20,068 nt of DNA from SIG588 sp045597045 (GCA_045597045.1 JAZODN010000107.1:1-20068), one strand, 5' to 3'. Shown: positions 7,138 to 15,342, counted from the stretch's first letter. Program-made: numbers and translations. The notes: generated by a model from the sequence alone, not told the origin.

Positions 7138-8205
7138 ATGGCTTTTCGGTTCGATGACGAGTACATGGACGGTATTCAAATAAAGGTGGTCGGTGTCGGC
7201 GGCGGCGGCGGTAACGCCGTGGATCGCATGGTGCGTTCCGGCGTGGCCGGCGTGGAGTTCGTGGCGGTGAATACCGATCGCCAGGCGCTCAACCGTTCGC
7301 AGGCGACCATGAAGATCCAGATCGGCGAAAAACTCACCCACGGTTGGGGCGCCGGTGCCAACCCTGAAAAGGGTCAGCGCGCGGCAGAGGAAAGCCATGA
7401 CGAGATCGTGAACGCGCTGAAAGGTACCGATATGGTGTTCATCCCCGCCGGCATGGGCGGCGGCACCGGCACGGGTGCGGCTCCCGTTGTGGCGGAGATC
7501 GCACGCGATATGGGCATTCTCACGGTGGGTATCGTGACCAAACCCTTCTTGTTTGAAGGTCGCAAACGCATGGAGCAGGCCGAGGCCGGCATTGCCAACC
7601 TGCGTGAGCACGTGGATAGCTTAATCGTGATCCCCAACGAGCGCTTGAAGCAGGTGAGCGAAGTGCGCATCACCCTGGAAAATGCGTTTGATCTGGCGGA
7701 TGACGTGCTGCGCCAGGGCGTGCAGAGCATTTCGCAGCTGATTAAAGTCAACGCGATGGTCAATCTGGACTTCGCCGACGTGACTGCAATTATGAAGGAT
7801 GCCGGCTATGCTCACATGGGTGTCGGCCATGCCGAAGGCAAGGAGAAGGCGGAAAATGCGGCGAAAGAAGCGATCGCCAGCCCCTTGCTCGAAACCACCA
7901 TCGACGGCGCGCACGGCGTGATTATCAACATTACGGCGTCGGCGGATATCGATATGGAAGACGTGGATATCGCCTCTTCCATGATCTCTCGCGCAGTGCA
8001 TCCGGATGCCACCATCATTTGGGGTGTTGCGCTGGATGAGAAGTTGAACGACGAAATGTTCGTCACTGTGATCGCCACCGGTTTTGAAGGCGGTGCTTCC
8101 GAAGCCGGTACCGGTTTCAGCGGTGTCACTCCTCCGAGTGGCTCGGCCGATGAGATCGATCTGTTGGATATCGAAGGCCTGTTCGGCAAGAAGAATCAGG
8201 GCTGA
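7138..8205 (+). CDS. ftsZ: Cell division GTPase FtsZ
   Basis: Tubulin homologue that polymerises with GTP into the Z ring at midcell. The 355 residues contain the N-terminal glycine loop VVGVGGGGGNAVDRM (17-31), the tubulin signature GGGTGTGAAPVVA (107-119) and the T7 catalytic loop NLDFADV (209-215). AGGAGG at 7124-7129 selects ATG 7138; the in-frame GTG at 7120 lies upstream of that site. The region after the globular core is short, about 38 residues, and ends EIDLLDIEGLFGKKNQG. This only loosely resembles the usual D-I/V-P-x-F-L-R/K-type terminal peptide that binds FtsA, SepF or ZapA-like partners. The gene has its own promoter and terminator. ftsA is not next to it, so another tether such as SepF elsewhere is plausible (inference). 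Confidence 0.98.
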   Translation: MAFRFDDEYMDGIQIKVVGVGGGGGNAVDRMVRSGVAGVEFVAVNTDRQALNRSQATMKIQIGEKLTHGWGAGANPEKGQRAAEESHDEIVNALKGTDMVFIPAGMGGGTGTGAAPVVAEIARDMGILTVGIVTKPFLFEGRKRMEQAEAGIANLREHVDSLIVIPNERLKQVSEVRITLENAFDLADDVLRQGVQSISQLIKVNAMVNLDFADVTAIMKDAGYAHMGVGHAEGKEKAENAAKEAIASPLLETTIDGAHGVIINITASADIDMEDVDIASSMISRAVHPDATIIWGVALDEKLNDEMFVTVIATGFEGGASEAGTGFSGVTPPSGSADEIDLLDIEGLFGKKNQG

Positions 8206-8221
8206 ATGAAAACATAAGAGG

Positions 8222-8260
8222 AGCCGCCATGGGTTTGCAGAAACCCGTGGCGGCTTTTTT
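8222..8260 (+). terminator. Rho-independent terminator after ftsZ
   Basis: GCCGCCATGGGTTT (8223-8236) pairs with AAACCCGTGGCGGC (8241-8254) around a GCAG loop, as a 14-pair stem with one G-T wobble. The flanking A8222 can pair with T8255. Six T follow directly at 8255-8260. A textbook strong terminator 17 bases after the ftsZ stop. Confidence 0.94.
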
Positions 8261-8296
8261 GCTTTGAATAAACTGTAAATTTTCTGCATACGGATA

Positions 8297-8325
8297 TTGC
8301 CTATATCACACATATATGTTATAAT
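8297..8325 (+). promoter_or_regulatory. Extended -10 promoter for the ruvC operon
   Basis: A perfect TATAAT (8320-8325), preceded by TGT (8317-8319) as an extended -10 element, lies 17 bases after TTGCCT (8297-8302), a four-of-six -35 match. It falls in an AT-rich stretch after the ftsZ terminator and about 60 bases before the ruvC start. It is the only convincing promoter I see for the downstream genes. Confidence 0.78.
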
Positions 8326-8386
8326 AAATTAAATATATGCTACAATGAACTAATTGTAAGCAAAACGGGCGGCGAGGAGGTGCGGC

Positions 8387-8917
8387 ATGGTCATTTTGGG
8401 AATCGATCCCGGCTACGCGATCGTGGGCTGGGGTTGCGTGCGTTATGAGCGTGGCCGCTTTACACCGTTGGCTTACGGTGCTGTCACCACCCCGGCCGGT
8501 ATGGATTTTGCAGTGCGGTTGGAATATATTTACGAGCAACTGCAACTGTTGTGTGCGAAATACAAACCCGAGGCGGCAGCGGTGGAACGGTTGTATTTTC
8601 AAAACAACCAAAAAACGGCCATTGACGTGGCGCAGGCACGTGGAGTCACCTTGCTGGCGCTGAAAAAAAGCGGAGTGCCGTTGTTTGAATACACGCCTCT
8701 GCAGGTGAAAAGTGCGGTGTGCGGTTTTGGCCGTGCGGAAAAACCGCAGGTGATGGAGATGACCCGTCGCCTTCTGAATTTATCGGAGGTGCCGCACCCC
8801 GATGATACGGCCGATGCACTGGCTATTGCGATTTGCCACGGGCAAACGGGCGGCACCGCCTTGAAACAGGCGTTGCTGCAACAACGAATGAATGCACAAA
8901 GGAGGCACGACAAATGA
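8387..8917 (+). CDS. ruvC: Crossover junction endodeoxyribonuclease RuvC
   Basis: Dimeric Mg-dependent nuclease that cuts Holliday junctions after RuvAB branch migration. The 176 residues are the normal length. The four acidic catalytic residues are present: Asp7 in LGIDPGYAIVGWG, Glu67 in AAAVERLYFQNNQ, and Asp140 and Asp143 in HPDDTADALAIAICH. GAGGAGGTG at 8374-8382 precedes ATG 8387. The stop overlaps the ruvA start (ATGA), indicating coupled translation. First gene of the long operon. Confidence 0.97.
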   Translation: MVILGIDPGYAIVGWGCVRYERGRFTPLAYGAVTTPAGMDFAVRLEYIYEQLQLLCAKYKPEAAAVERLYFQNNQKTAIDVAQARGVTLLALKKSGVPLFEYTPLQVKSAVCGFGRAEKPQVMEMTRRLLNLSEVPHPDDTADALAIAICHGQTGGTALKQALLQQRMNAQRRHDK

Positions 8918-9513
8918 TCCACAGTATACGCGGAACGCTGATCCATATGGAACCGCGCTTGGCGGTGGTGGAATGCGGCGGTGTGGGTATGGCTTGCCAG
9001 ATCACCATGAATACCGCCCGTCAACTGCCGGCGCAGGGCGAAGAGGTTATGCTCTATACCGTGTTGAACGTGCGTGAGGATGCGTTGGAACTGTTTGGCT
9101 TTTCCGATACGGCTGAGCGCCGCTGCTTTACGCAGTTGACCACGGTCAGCGGTGTAGGTCCCAAAGCCGCTATTGCGATTTTGTCTGAGCTTTCGCCCGA
9201 TAAGCTGGCGCTGGCCATTGCGTCAGGCGACCACAAAACCATTACCCGTGCGCAGGGGGTCGGCCCCAAACTGGCACAGCGCGTGGTGTTGGAACTGAAG
9301 GATAAAATGGGCATGCAGACCACCGAAGGTGAAGCCGTGCTGCCGCAGGGTACGGTCTCGGCGGCCGGCAACGCGGCCGAGGCGGTGGGCGCGCTTGCCG
9401 TGCTCGGTTTTTCGGCGGCCGAGGCTTCAGCCGCCGTGGGGCGGTTGGACAGCACCCTGCCGGTGAATGACCTGGTGCGTGAAGCGTTGAAAAGTTTGGC
9501 ACGAAAGGGGTAA
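8914..9513 (+). CDS. ruvA: Holliday junction branch migration protein RuvA
   Basis: Tetrameric protein that binds four-way junctions and loads the RuvB motor. The 199 residues show the N-terminal OB-fold beginning MIHSIRGTL, two helix-hairpin-helix motifs (VSGVGPKAAIAIL 78-90 and AQGVGPKLAQRVV 113-125) and the C-terminal RuvB-contacting domain (about 151-197). The start is ATG 8914, four bases overlapping ruvC, served by AGGAGG just upstream. Upstream in-frame codons lie inside ruvC and lack family similarity. Confidence 0.97.
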   Translation: MIHSIRGTLIHMEPRLAVVECGGVGMACQITMNTARQLPAQGEEVMLYTVLNVREDALELFGFSDTAERRCFTQLTTVSGVGPKAAIAILSELSPDKLALAIASGDHKTITRAQGVGPKLAQRVVLELKDKMGMQTTEGEAVLPQGTVSAAGNAAEAVGALAVLGFSAAEASAAVGRLDSTLPVNDLVREALKSLARKG

Positions 9514-9519
9514 CGGGGC

Positions 9520-10542
9520 ATGGAAATGGATTACGAAAACCGCATGGTCACCACCGAATACATTCCCGAAGACGAGGGCGAAAATTCCCTGCGTCCCCGT
9601 GCCATGGATGACTACGTCGGCCAGGAAAAGGTAAAAGAGAATCTTTCGGTGTTTATCCACGCGGCCAAACAGCGCGGCGACGTGTTGGATCACGTGCTGC
9701 TGTATGGCCCTCCCGGTTTGGGAAAAACCACTCTTGCTGCTATTATTGCAAACGAGATGGGAGTGAATTTTCGTATCACCTCCGGGCCGGCTTTGGAGCG
9801 TCCGGGTGATCTTGCTGCTATGCTCACCAACCTGGACGTGGGGGACGTGCTGTTTATTGACGAAATCCACCGCCTGCCGCGCACAGTGGAAGAGATACTG
9901 TATCCGGCGATGGAGGATTTCGCCATTGATATCATGAACGGAAAAGGGCAGGGGGCGATGTCTATCCACCTGCCGTTACCGAAATTCACCCTGATCGGCG
10001 CCACCACGCGCGCAGGGCAACTGTCGGCTCCGCTGCGTGACCGGTTTGGGGTGATCTCCCGTTTGGAATTGTATACTCCGGAGGAACTGGCGAAGATTGT
10101 GCAGCGTTCGGCCGGAATCTTGGATATTCCGTGTGATGAGGACGGTGCCTTGGAGATTGCTTCGCGCTGCCGCGGCACGCCGCGTATTGCCAACCGCACC
10201 TTAAAGCGTGTGCGCGATTTTGCGCAGATCCTGAACGGCGGCGTGATCGATGCCGATGCGGCGCGCACGGCACTGGATCGCCTGGAGGTGGATGAACTGG
10301 GGTTGGATATGGTGGATCGCCGCATGCTTCACGCCATGATCGACCACTATAACGGCGGCCCCGTGGGGTTGGATACGTTGGCGGCGGTGATCGGCGAAGA
10401 AGCGGTTACCATTGAAGACGTATACGAGCCGTATCTGATGCAGATCGGGTTTCTTTCCCGTACACCGCGTGGACGGGTGGTGCTGCCGGCCGCCTATGCG
10501 CACCTCGGTGTGCCGCAGCCGGGACAGCAGACATTTGGATGA
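9520..10542 (+). CDS. ruvB: Holliday junction branch migration helicase RuvB
   Basis: AAA+ motor that pumps DNA through the RuvA-bound junction. The 340 residues contain Walker A GPPGLGKTT (63-71), Walker B LFIDEIHRL (111-119), sensor 1 GATTRAG (160-166), the arginine-finger region LRDRFG with Arg174, and the C-terminal winged-helix segment TPRGR near 313-317. It begins 6 bases after ruvA; AAAGGGG at the end of ruvA is the likely ribosome-binding site. ATG 9526, two codons later, is an alternative start. Confidence 0.97.
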   Translation: MEMDYENRMVTTEYIPEDEGENSLRPRAMDDYVGQEKVKENLSVFIHAAKQRGDVLDHVLLYGPPGLGKTTLAAIIANEMGVNFRITSGPALERPGDLAAMLTNLDVGDVLFIDEIHRLPRTVEEILYPAMEDFAIDIMNGKGQGAMSIHLPLPKFTLIGATTRAGQLSAPLRDRFGVISRLELYTPEELAKIVQRSAGILDIPCDEDGALEIASRCRGTPRIANRTLKRVRDFAQILNGGVIDADAARTALDRLEVDELGLDMVDRRMLHAMIDHYNGGPVGLDTLAAVIGEEAVTIEDVYEPYLMQIGFLSRTPRGRVVLPAAYAHLGVPQPGQQTFG

Positions 10543-10556
10543 GGAGTTAACGGACT

Positions 10557-11906
10557 ATGGGACGACTCTTTGGCAGTGACGGTGTGCGCGGCATTGTGAA
10601 CGCCGAGCTGACCTGTGAGACTGTGATGAATATCGGGCGCGCCGCCGCTGCGATGGTGGCGGCCGAGGGGCGCCGCCCACGGGTGGCGGTCGGTTGGGAT
10701 ACGCGCGCCTCTTCCGAAATGCTTGCGGCGGCGCTTACGGCCGGGCTGTGCTCGGTGGGCGCCGAGGTGAAGCTGCTCGGCATGGTGCCGACCCCGGCGG
10801 TGGCGCATTTCACTCGTGTGGGTGAGATGGATCTCGGCGTGGCGGTGGCGGCCTCTTACACCGCGTGTGAATACAACGGTTTAAAGTTTTTCCATCGCGC
10901 CGGTCGTCTGTCGCCGGCGGATGAAGCACGCATAGAAGCCATTGTGCTGGACGGTGCCGGCGAGATTCCTTGCCCGGTGGGCGAGGCGATCGGCCGTGCC
11001 GTTACCGTGCCGCGCGCGTTGGAAGACTATTTGTGGCACGTGGTACACACGGTTCCCGATCTGCGTGGCATGCGCGTGGCGGTGGATTGTGCCAACGGCG
11101 CGCTTTCGGGTGCGGCGGCGCAGTTGCTCGCCGATGTGGGGGTGATCCCCCTGCCGCTGAACGATCAGCCGAACGGCCATAACATCAACGTCGGGTGCGG
11201 CGTGGCCCATACGCAGGAGCTGGCCGAATATGTGAAGGCACACAAGTGCTTCGGCGGCATTGCTTTTGACGGCGACGGCGAGCGATGCTTGGCGGTGGAC
11301 GAAAAAGGAAACTTGCTCGATGGGGAACGGTTGCTGGCTGCTTTCGCGTTGGACCAAAAGGAGAAAGGCACCTTGCGGGAAAGCCGAGTGGTGACCACGC
11401 CGCTTTCGAATCTCGGTTTCTTCCGCTTTTGTGAGCAGCATGGCATTGCGGTGCACACCACTTCCACGGTCTGCCGTGTGGAGGAGGACGTGCGCACCAC
11501 CGACAGCCTGCTTGGCGGCGACCCGAGTGGGGCGATCGTGCTGCGTGCGTTGTCGCCCACAGCAGATGGGCTGCTCACGGCGGTGCAGTTGTTGGCGCTC
11601 TGCCGCGAAAAAGGCTGTAAACTGTCTGCTCTTGGCGAGCAGATGCCACGCTCGCCGCAGGTGATGCTCAGTGTGAAGGCGGATAACCGCGCCAAGGCCG
11701 CCTATGCGGCAGATAAAGCGCTTGCGGCGCACATTGCGGCACTGAACGTTTCGCTGAACGGTGAGGGGCGTGTGACGGTGCGTCCTTCGGAAACCGAGCC
11801 GCTGATCCGCGTGATGGTGGAGGGGCGCGCATTTGATGAGATCAACCGAATCGCGGTCGCATTGACCGAAACGATAAAACAAGCAATTGGAGCTTATGTG
11901 ATATGA
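10557..11906 (+). CDS. Divergent phosphoglucosamine mutase (GlmM)-family protein
   Basis: Member of the alpha-D-phosphohexomutase superfamily, closest by eye to GlmM, which interconverts glucosamine-6-phosphate and glucosamine-1-phosphate. The 449 residues match the family length and open with the typical LFGSDGVRGIVN. The active-site loops deviate. The phosphoserine loop reads AASYTACEYNGLKFF, keeping Ser100 but losing the usual SHNP. The metal loop is DGDGER (238-243) instead of DGDGDR. The sugar loop is GGDPSG (320-325) instead of GGEQSG. The phosphate loop is RPSETEP (409-415) instead of RPSGTEP. The usual VGDRYV segment is also lost (VCRVEEDV, 305-312). It may have changed substrate, be weakly active or be non-catalytic, so I give no gene symbol. 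GAGGAG at 10541-10546 precedes ATG 10557; its stop overlaps the next gene's start. Confidence 0.85.
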   Translation: MGRLFGSDGVRGIVNAELTCETVMNIGRAAAAMVAAEGRRPRVAVGWDTRASSEMLAAALTAGLCSVGAEVKLLGMVPTPAVAHFTRVGEMDLGVAVAASYTACEYNGLKFFHRAGRLSPADEARIEAIVLDGAGEIPCPVGEAIGRAVTVPRALEDYLWHVVHTVPDLRGMRVAVDCANGALSGAAAQLLADVGVIPLPLNDQPNGHNINVGCGVAHTQELAEYVKAHKCFGGIAFDGDGERCLAVDEKGNLLDGERLLAAFALDQKEKGTLRESRVVTTPLSNLGFFRFCEQHGIAVHTTSTVCRVEEDVRTTDSLLGGDPSGAIVLRALSPTADGLLTAVQLLALCREKGCKLSALGEQMPRSPQVMLSVKADNRAKAAYAADKALAAHIAALNVSLNGEGRVTVRPSETEPLIRVMVEGRAFDEINRIAVALTETIKQAIGAYVI

Positions 11907-12769
11907 GAGAAGCAAAAAACTGGGTAGACTATGAACTGCTGGATGCCTCCGGCGGTGAACGGCTGGAGCGATGGGGTGAGTTTATTCTGATTCGCCCCGA
12001 TCCGCAGGTGCTGTGGGATACGCCCAAGACACATCCTTTGTGGAAGCGTGCCCACGCGCGCTACCACCGTTCCAACACGGGCGGCGGCCACTGGGAAACG
12101 CTGCGACCTCTGCCGGACAGCTGGCAGATCGGATACGGCAATTTGCGGTTCAATTTGAAGCCGATGGGGTTCAAACACACCGGCCTGTTTCCCGAGCAGG
12201 CGGTCAACTGGGAGGATATGGCGGCGCAGATTCGTGCGGCCGGCCGCCCCGTGAAGGTGTTGAACCTGTTTGGCTACACGGGCGGTGCCACTCTCGCATG
12301 CGTGGAAGCCGGTGCCCACGTGACTCACGTGGACGCTTCGCGCGGCATGGTTTCGTGGGGACGTGAAAACGCGGTGGAATCCGGTCTGGCCGATCGCCCG
12401 ATGCGTTGGCTGGTGGATGATTGCGGCAAGTTCGTGCAACGCGAGATTCGCCGCGGCAACAAATACGATGCCATTTTGATGGACCCGCCCTCTTACGGAC
12501 GCGGCCCGAACGGCGAGGTATGGAAACTGGAAGAACAGATCTTTCCTCTGGTGCGAGACTGTGTGTCGCTGTTGTCTGATACGCCGCTGTTTTTCTACAT
12601 CAATTCCTATACCACGGGGTTATCCCCTTCGGTTATGCAATATATTTTGCATGCGCTGATTCCGCCGTCGCTCGGCGGTACGGTGGATGCCGACGAGATC
12701 GGCTTGCCGGTCACGGCTAACGGGTGGGTCCTGCCTTGCGGCTCCACCGCACGCTGGCGTGCACGGTGA
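11903..12769 (+). CDS. Class I SAM-dependent methyltransferase, RlmI/COG1092-like short form
   Basis: Probable S-adenosylmethionine-dependent RNA methyltransferase. The 288 residues have motif I NLFGYTGGAT (121-130), an acidic SAM ribose contact at Asp144 in HVDASRGMVSWGREN, and motif IV DPPSYGRG (194-201). The DPPSYGRG form and the order resemble RlmI/RlmK-type enzymes that modify 23S rRNA. It lacks the N-terminal PUA domain of full-length RlmI (about 390-400 residues) and instead carries about 90 residues with RPDPQVLW, a region I associate with a widespread short COG1092 group of unknown target. The ATG overlaps the upstream stop by four bases (ATGA). The methyltransferase fold is secure; the substrate is unknown. 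Confidence 0.85.
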   Translation: MREAKNWVDYELLDASGGERLERWGEFILIRPDPQVLWDTPKTHPLWKRAHARYHRSNTGGGHWETLRPLPDSWQIGYGNLRFNLKPMGFKHTGLFPEQAVNWEDMAAQIRAAGRPVKVLNLFGYTGGATLACVEAGAHVTHVDASRGMVSWGRENAVESGLADRPMRWLVDDCGKFVQREIRRGNKYDAILMDPPSYGRGPNGEVWKLEEQIFPLVRDCVSLLSDTPLFFYINSYTTGLSPSVMQYILHALIPPSLGGTVDADEIGLPVTANGWVLPCGSTARWRAR

Positions 12770-12812
12770 GTAAAACATGCGGCACATTTTTCGTTCACGC
12801 GAGGAGGCAGTT

Positions 12813-13655
12813 ATGGCAACAACAATGATTGATATGCAGCAGGTATCTTTTGCATATACCACCGAAGACACGCCTCATGTGGTGCTGGACGGGGTGTCGC
12901 TTGCTGTGGAGCAGGGGAGTTTTGTTGCCCTGTTGGGTCACAACGGCTCCGGCAAGTCCACTGTGGCGAAGTTGAGCAACGCGTTGCTGCTGCCCGGCGG
13001 AGGGCAGGTGTTGGTGGAAGGCATGAACACCGCCGATGAGGTGAACAAATACGACGTGCGTCGCACGGTGGGCATGGTGCTGCAAAATCCCGACAACCAG
13101 CTGGTCTCCACCGTGGTGGAGGAAGACGTGGCGTTTGGCCCCGAGAATTTGGGGGTACCGCCGACCGAGATTCGTGCACGGGTGGAAGCCGCCCTGCGCG
13201 CGGTGGATATGTGGGAGTTCCGCGAACATGCACCTCACAAGCTTTCGGGCGGCCAAAAGCAGCGTGTGGCGATTGCCGGTGTGTTGGCCATGCAGCCGCG
13301 CTGCTTGGTGTTGGATGAACCGACTGCTATGCTGGATCCGCAAGGGCGGCGCGAGGTGATGGAAACCGTGCGGCGGCTGAACCGTGAGCAAGGGATGACG
13401 GTGGTGTTGATCACCCACTACATGGAGGAGGCAGCCAAGGCTGACCGTGTGGTGGTGATGGACGGCGGTGCAGTGGTGATGGACGGCACACCGCGCGAAG
13501 TGTTTTGCGAGGTGGAGCGTATCCGTGCGTTACAGTTGGATGTGCCGCAACCGACCGAACTGTGTCACTTGCTGCGGCAAAACGGCGTGGCACTGCCGCC
13601 GGACATTCTAACGGTAGATGAATGCGTAGAGGCGATTGCCTCGATGATGGAGTAA
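12813..13655 (+). CDS. ecfA1: Energy-coupling factor transporter ATPase EcfA1
   Basis: One of two ATPases that power ECF importers of vitamins and cofactors. The 280 residues contain Walker A GHNGSGKST (42-50), the Q-loop LQNPDNQLVSTVVEEDVAFG with Gln91, the ABC signature LSGGQ (144-148), Walker B LVLDEP with Glu169, and the switch His202. QNPDNQ is typical of EcfA1. ATG 12813 is set by GAGGAGG at 12801-12807; the in-frame ATG at 12777 lacks a ribosome-binding site and would add a non-family leader. ecfA2 begins 4 bases downstream. Confidence 0.94.
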   Translation: MATTMIDMQQVSFAYTTEDTPHVVLDGVSLAVEQGSFVALLGHNGSGKSTVAKLSNALLLPGGGQVLVEGMNTADEVNKYDVRRTVGMVLQNPDNQLVSTVVEEDVAFGPENLGVPPTEIRARVEAALRAVDMWEFREHAPHKLSGGQKQRVAIAGVLAMQPRCLVLDEPTAMLDPQGRREVMETVRRLNREQGMTVVLITHYMEEAAKADRVVVMDGGAVVMDGTPREVFCEVERIRALQLDVPQPTELCHLLRQNGVALPPDILTVDECVEAIASMME

Positions 13656-13659
13656 CGAT

Positions 13660-14526
13660 ATGACCATTTTGGAAACCGAAAATTTAACCTATGCCTATTC
13701 CGACGGTCTGCCCACCGTACGTGCGGCGGTGAACGGCGTGTCGTTGCAGGTGGAGGCCGGCAGTTTCGTGGGGGTGATCGGTCACACGGGCTCGGGCAAG
13801 TCCACTTTAGTGCAGCATTTTAACGGTTTGCTGCGTCCCACCGGCGGCCGTGTGCTGTTGGACGGCAAAGATATTTGGGCCGATCCGAAGAACATTCGCC
13901 AGGTGCGGTTTCAGGTGGGGCTCGTGTTTCAGTATCCCGAATATCAGTTGTTTGAGGATACGGTGCGGCAGGATATCGCCTTCGGGCCGCGTAACATGGG
14001 GCTTGCGGATGACGAAGTGGCTGCCCGTGTGGAGGAGGCGGCCGCCTTTGTGGGATTGCCTTGTGCCCTGTTGGACAAATCGCCCTTTGACCTTTCGGGC
14101 GGCGAAAAACGTCGTGCCGCCGTGGCCGGTGTGATGGCTATGCGCCCCAAGGTGCTGATTTTGGATGAGCCCACCGCCGGACTGGATCCTGCAGGACAGG
14201 AGCATTTGTTGCAGCAGGTGAAGGCGTATCAGCAAGAGCGCGGCTGCACCGTGCTGTTGGTTTCACACCGCATGGAAGACGTGGCTCGTGTGGCCGATCG
14301 CGTGCTGGTGATGAACGAAGGAAAGGTAGCGATGTATGATGAAACGGCGGCGGTATTCTCCCGTGCGGAGGAACTGCGTGCCATCGGTTTGTCCATTCCG
14401 GCGGTGACGCGTGTGTTTATGGGGCTGCGTGCGCGCGGAGTGGATGTAGGTGAAAATGTGTATACCGTTTCGCAAGCGGCAGCACGTCTGCTTCCCATCT
14501 TGCAACGGCGAAAGGGGGACGCGTGA
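13660..14526 (+). CDS. ecfA2: Energy-coupling factor transporter ATPase EcfA2
   Basis: Second ECF ATPase, expected to dimerise with EcfA1 on the EcfT scaffold. The 288 residues show Walker A GHTGSGKST (41-49), the Q-loop VFQYPEYQLFEDTV with Gln91, the signature LSGGE (145-149), Walker B LILDEP with Glu170, and His203. QYPEYQLF is characteristic of EcfA2. GGAG at the end of ecfA1 (13649-13652) is the likely ribosome-binding site. Its TGA shares one base with the ecfT ATG. Confidence 0.94.
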   Translation: MTILETENLTYAYSDGLPTVRAAVNGVSLQVEAGSFVGVIGHTGSGKSTLVQHFNGLLRPTGGRVLLDGKDIWADPKNIRQVRFQVGLVFQYPEYQLFEDTVRQDIAFGPRNMGLADDEVAARVEEAAAFVGLPCALLDKSPFDLSGGEKRRAAVAGVMAMRPKVLILDEPTAGLDPAGQEHLLQQVKAYQQERGCTVLLVSHRMEDVARVADRVLVMNEGKVAMYDETAAVFSRAEELRAIGLSIPAVTRVFMGLRARGVDVGENVYTVSQAAARLLPILQRRKGDA

Positions 14527-15341
14527 TGCTGCGTGATATTACGATTGGGCAGTATTTTCCCGTCGCGTCGCCGATGCATCGGCTGGACCCCCGTGTGAAG
14601 TTGGTGCTGACGGTTTTATATATCGTGGCACTGTTTTTGCCAAAAACGTGGGTCGGATTGGCACTGGCGGTTGTTTTGCTGGCGGTAGCGTATCTCTTGG
14701 CGCGTATTCCGTTGTCCATGATCGCCAAATCGGTGCGGCCGATCTTGCTGTTGGTCACGCTCACCGCGGCGCTCAACCTGTTTTATAACAAAGAGGGACG
14801 CGTGCTGTTGGATTGGTGGATCTTCACCGTGACCGACAGTGGCCTTGCCAAAACGCTGTTTATTATTTTGCGTATACTGTGTTTGATCGTGGGCAGCTCG
14901 CTGCTGACGTATACTACCACTCCCACGGCGCTGACCGATGCCATCGAACGGTTGCTTTCGCCGTTGAAGGCGGTTCGTTTGAACGTGCACGAACTGGCGA
15001 TGATGATGACCATTGCCCTGCGGTTTATTCCCACGTTGATTGAAGAGACGGATAAAATCATGTCGGCACAGAAGGCGCGCGGCGCAGATATGGAGTCGGG
15101 CGGTTTGATGCGGCGCATACGGGCGCTGTTGCCGGTGTTGATTCCGCTGTTTGCCTCGTCCTTCCGCCGTGCATACGAGCTGGCGTTGGCTATGGAATGT
15201 CGCTGCTACCGCGGCGGCGACGGGCGCACGCGCATGAAGCAGTTGCATTTTGCGTGGCGCGATGCGGTGGCACTTGCGGTCATGATAGCGGCACTTGCGG
15301 TGCTGCTTGGTTTAAATTTTGTGTTTCCCAAGGTGATTTAG
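14526..15341 (+). CDS. ecfT: Energy-coupling factor transporter transmembrane protein EcfT
   Basis: Membrane scaffold that joins the two Ecf ATPases to interchangeable substrate-binding S components. The 271 residues have hydrophobic segments near 27-60, 70-86, 110-130 and 246-266. They also have two cytoplasmic coupling-helix motifs: AQKARGAD (181-188) and AMECRCYRGGDGRT (222-235). The second keeps the key arginine but has cysteines on both sides where alanine and glycine are often found. I chose ATG 14526 (7 bases after AAAGGGGG, stop/start overlap with ecfA2); GTG 14523 is an alternative. No S component lies in the window, which fits a shared (group II) module serving S proteins encoded elsewhere. 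Confidence 0.93.
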   Translation: MLRDITIGQYFPVASPMHRLDPRVKLVLTVLYIVALFLPKTWVGLALAVVLLAVAYLLARIPLSMIAKSVRPILLLVTLTAALNLFYNKEGRVLLDWWIFTVTDSGLAKTLFIILRILCLIVGSSLLTYTTTPTALTDAIERLLSPLKAVRLNVHELAMMMTIALRFIPTLIEETDKIMSAQKARGADMESGGLMRRIRALLPVLIPLFASSFRRAYELALAMECRCYRGGDGRTRMKQLHFAWRDAVALAVMIAALAVLLGLNFVFPKVI

Positions 15342-15342
15342 T

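Noticed and set aside
8341..8346. Second -10-like box TACAAT upstream of ruvC
   Set aside because: At 17 bases upstream the -35 position reads GTTATA, a poor match. The upstream extended -10 promoter is much better.
10881..11915. Long open frame on the minus strand across the GlmM-like gene (344 codons)
   Set aside because: It lies opposite a well-supported gene, is rich in His, Arg and Gln as expected from reading GC-biased third positions backwards, and has no recognisable motif.
12777..12812. Upstream start for ecfA1 adding twelve residues
   Set aside because: There is no ribosome-binding site before ATG 12777, and a strong one (GAGGAGG) sits just ahead of ATG 12813.
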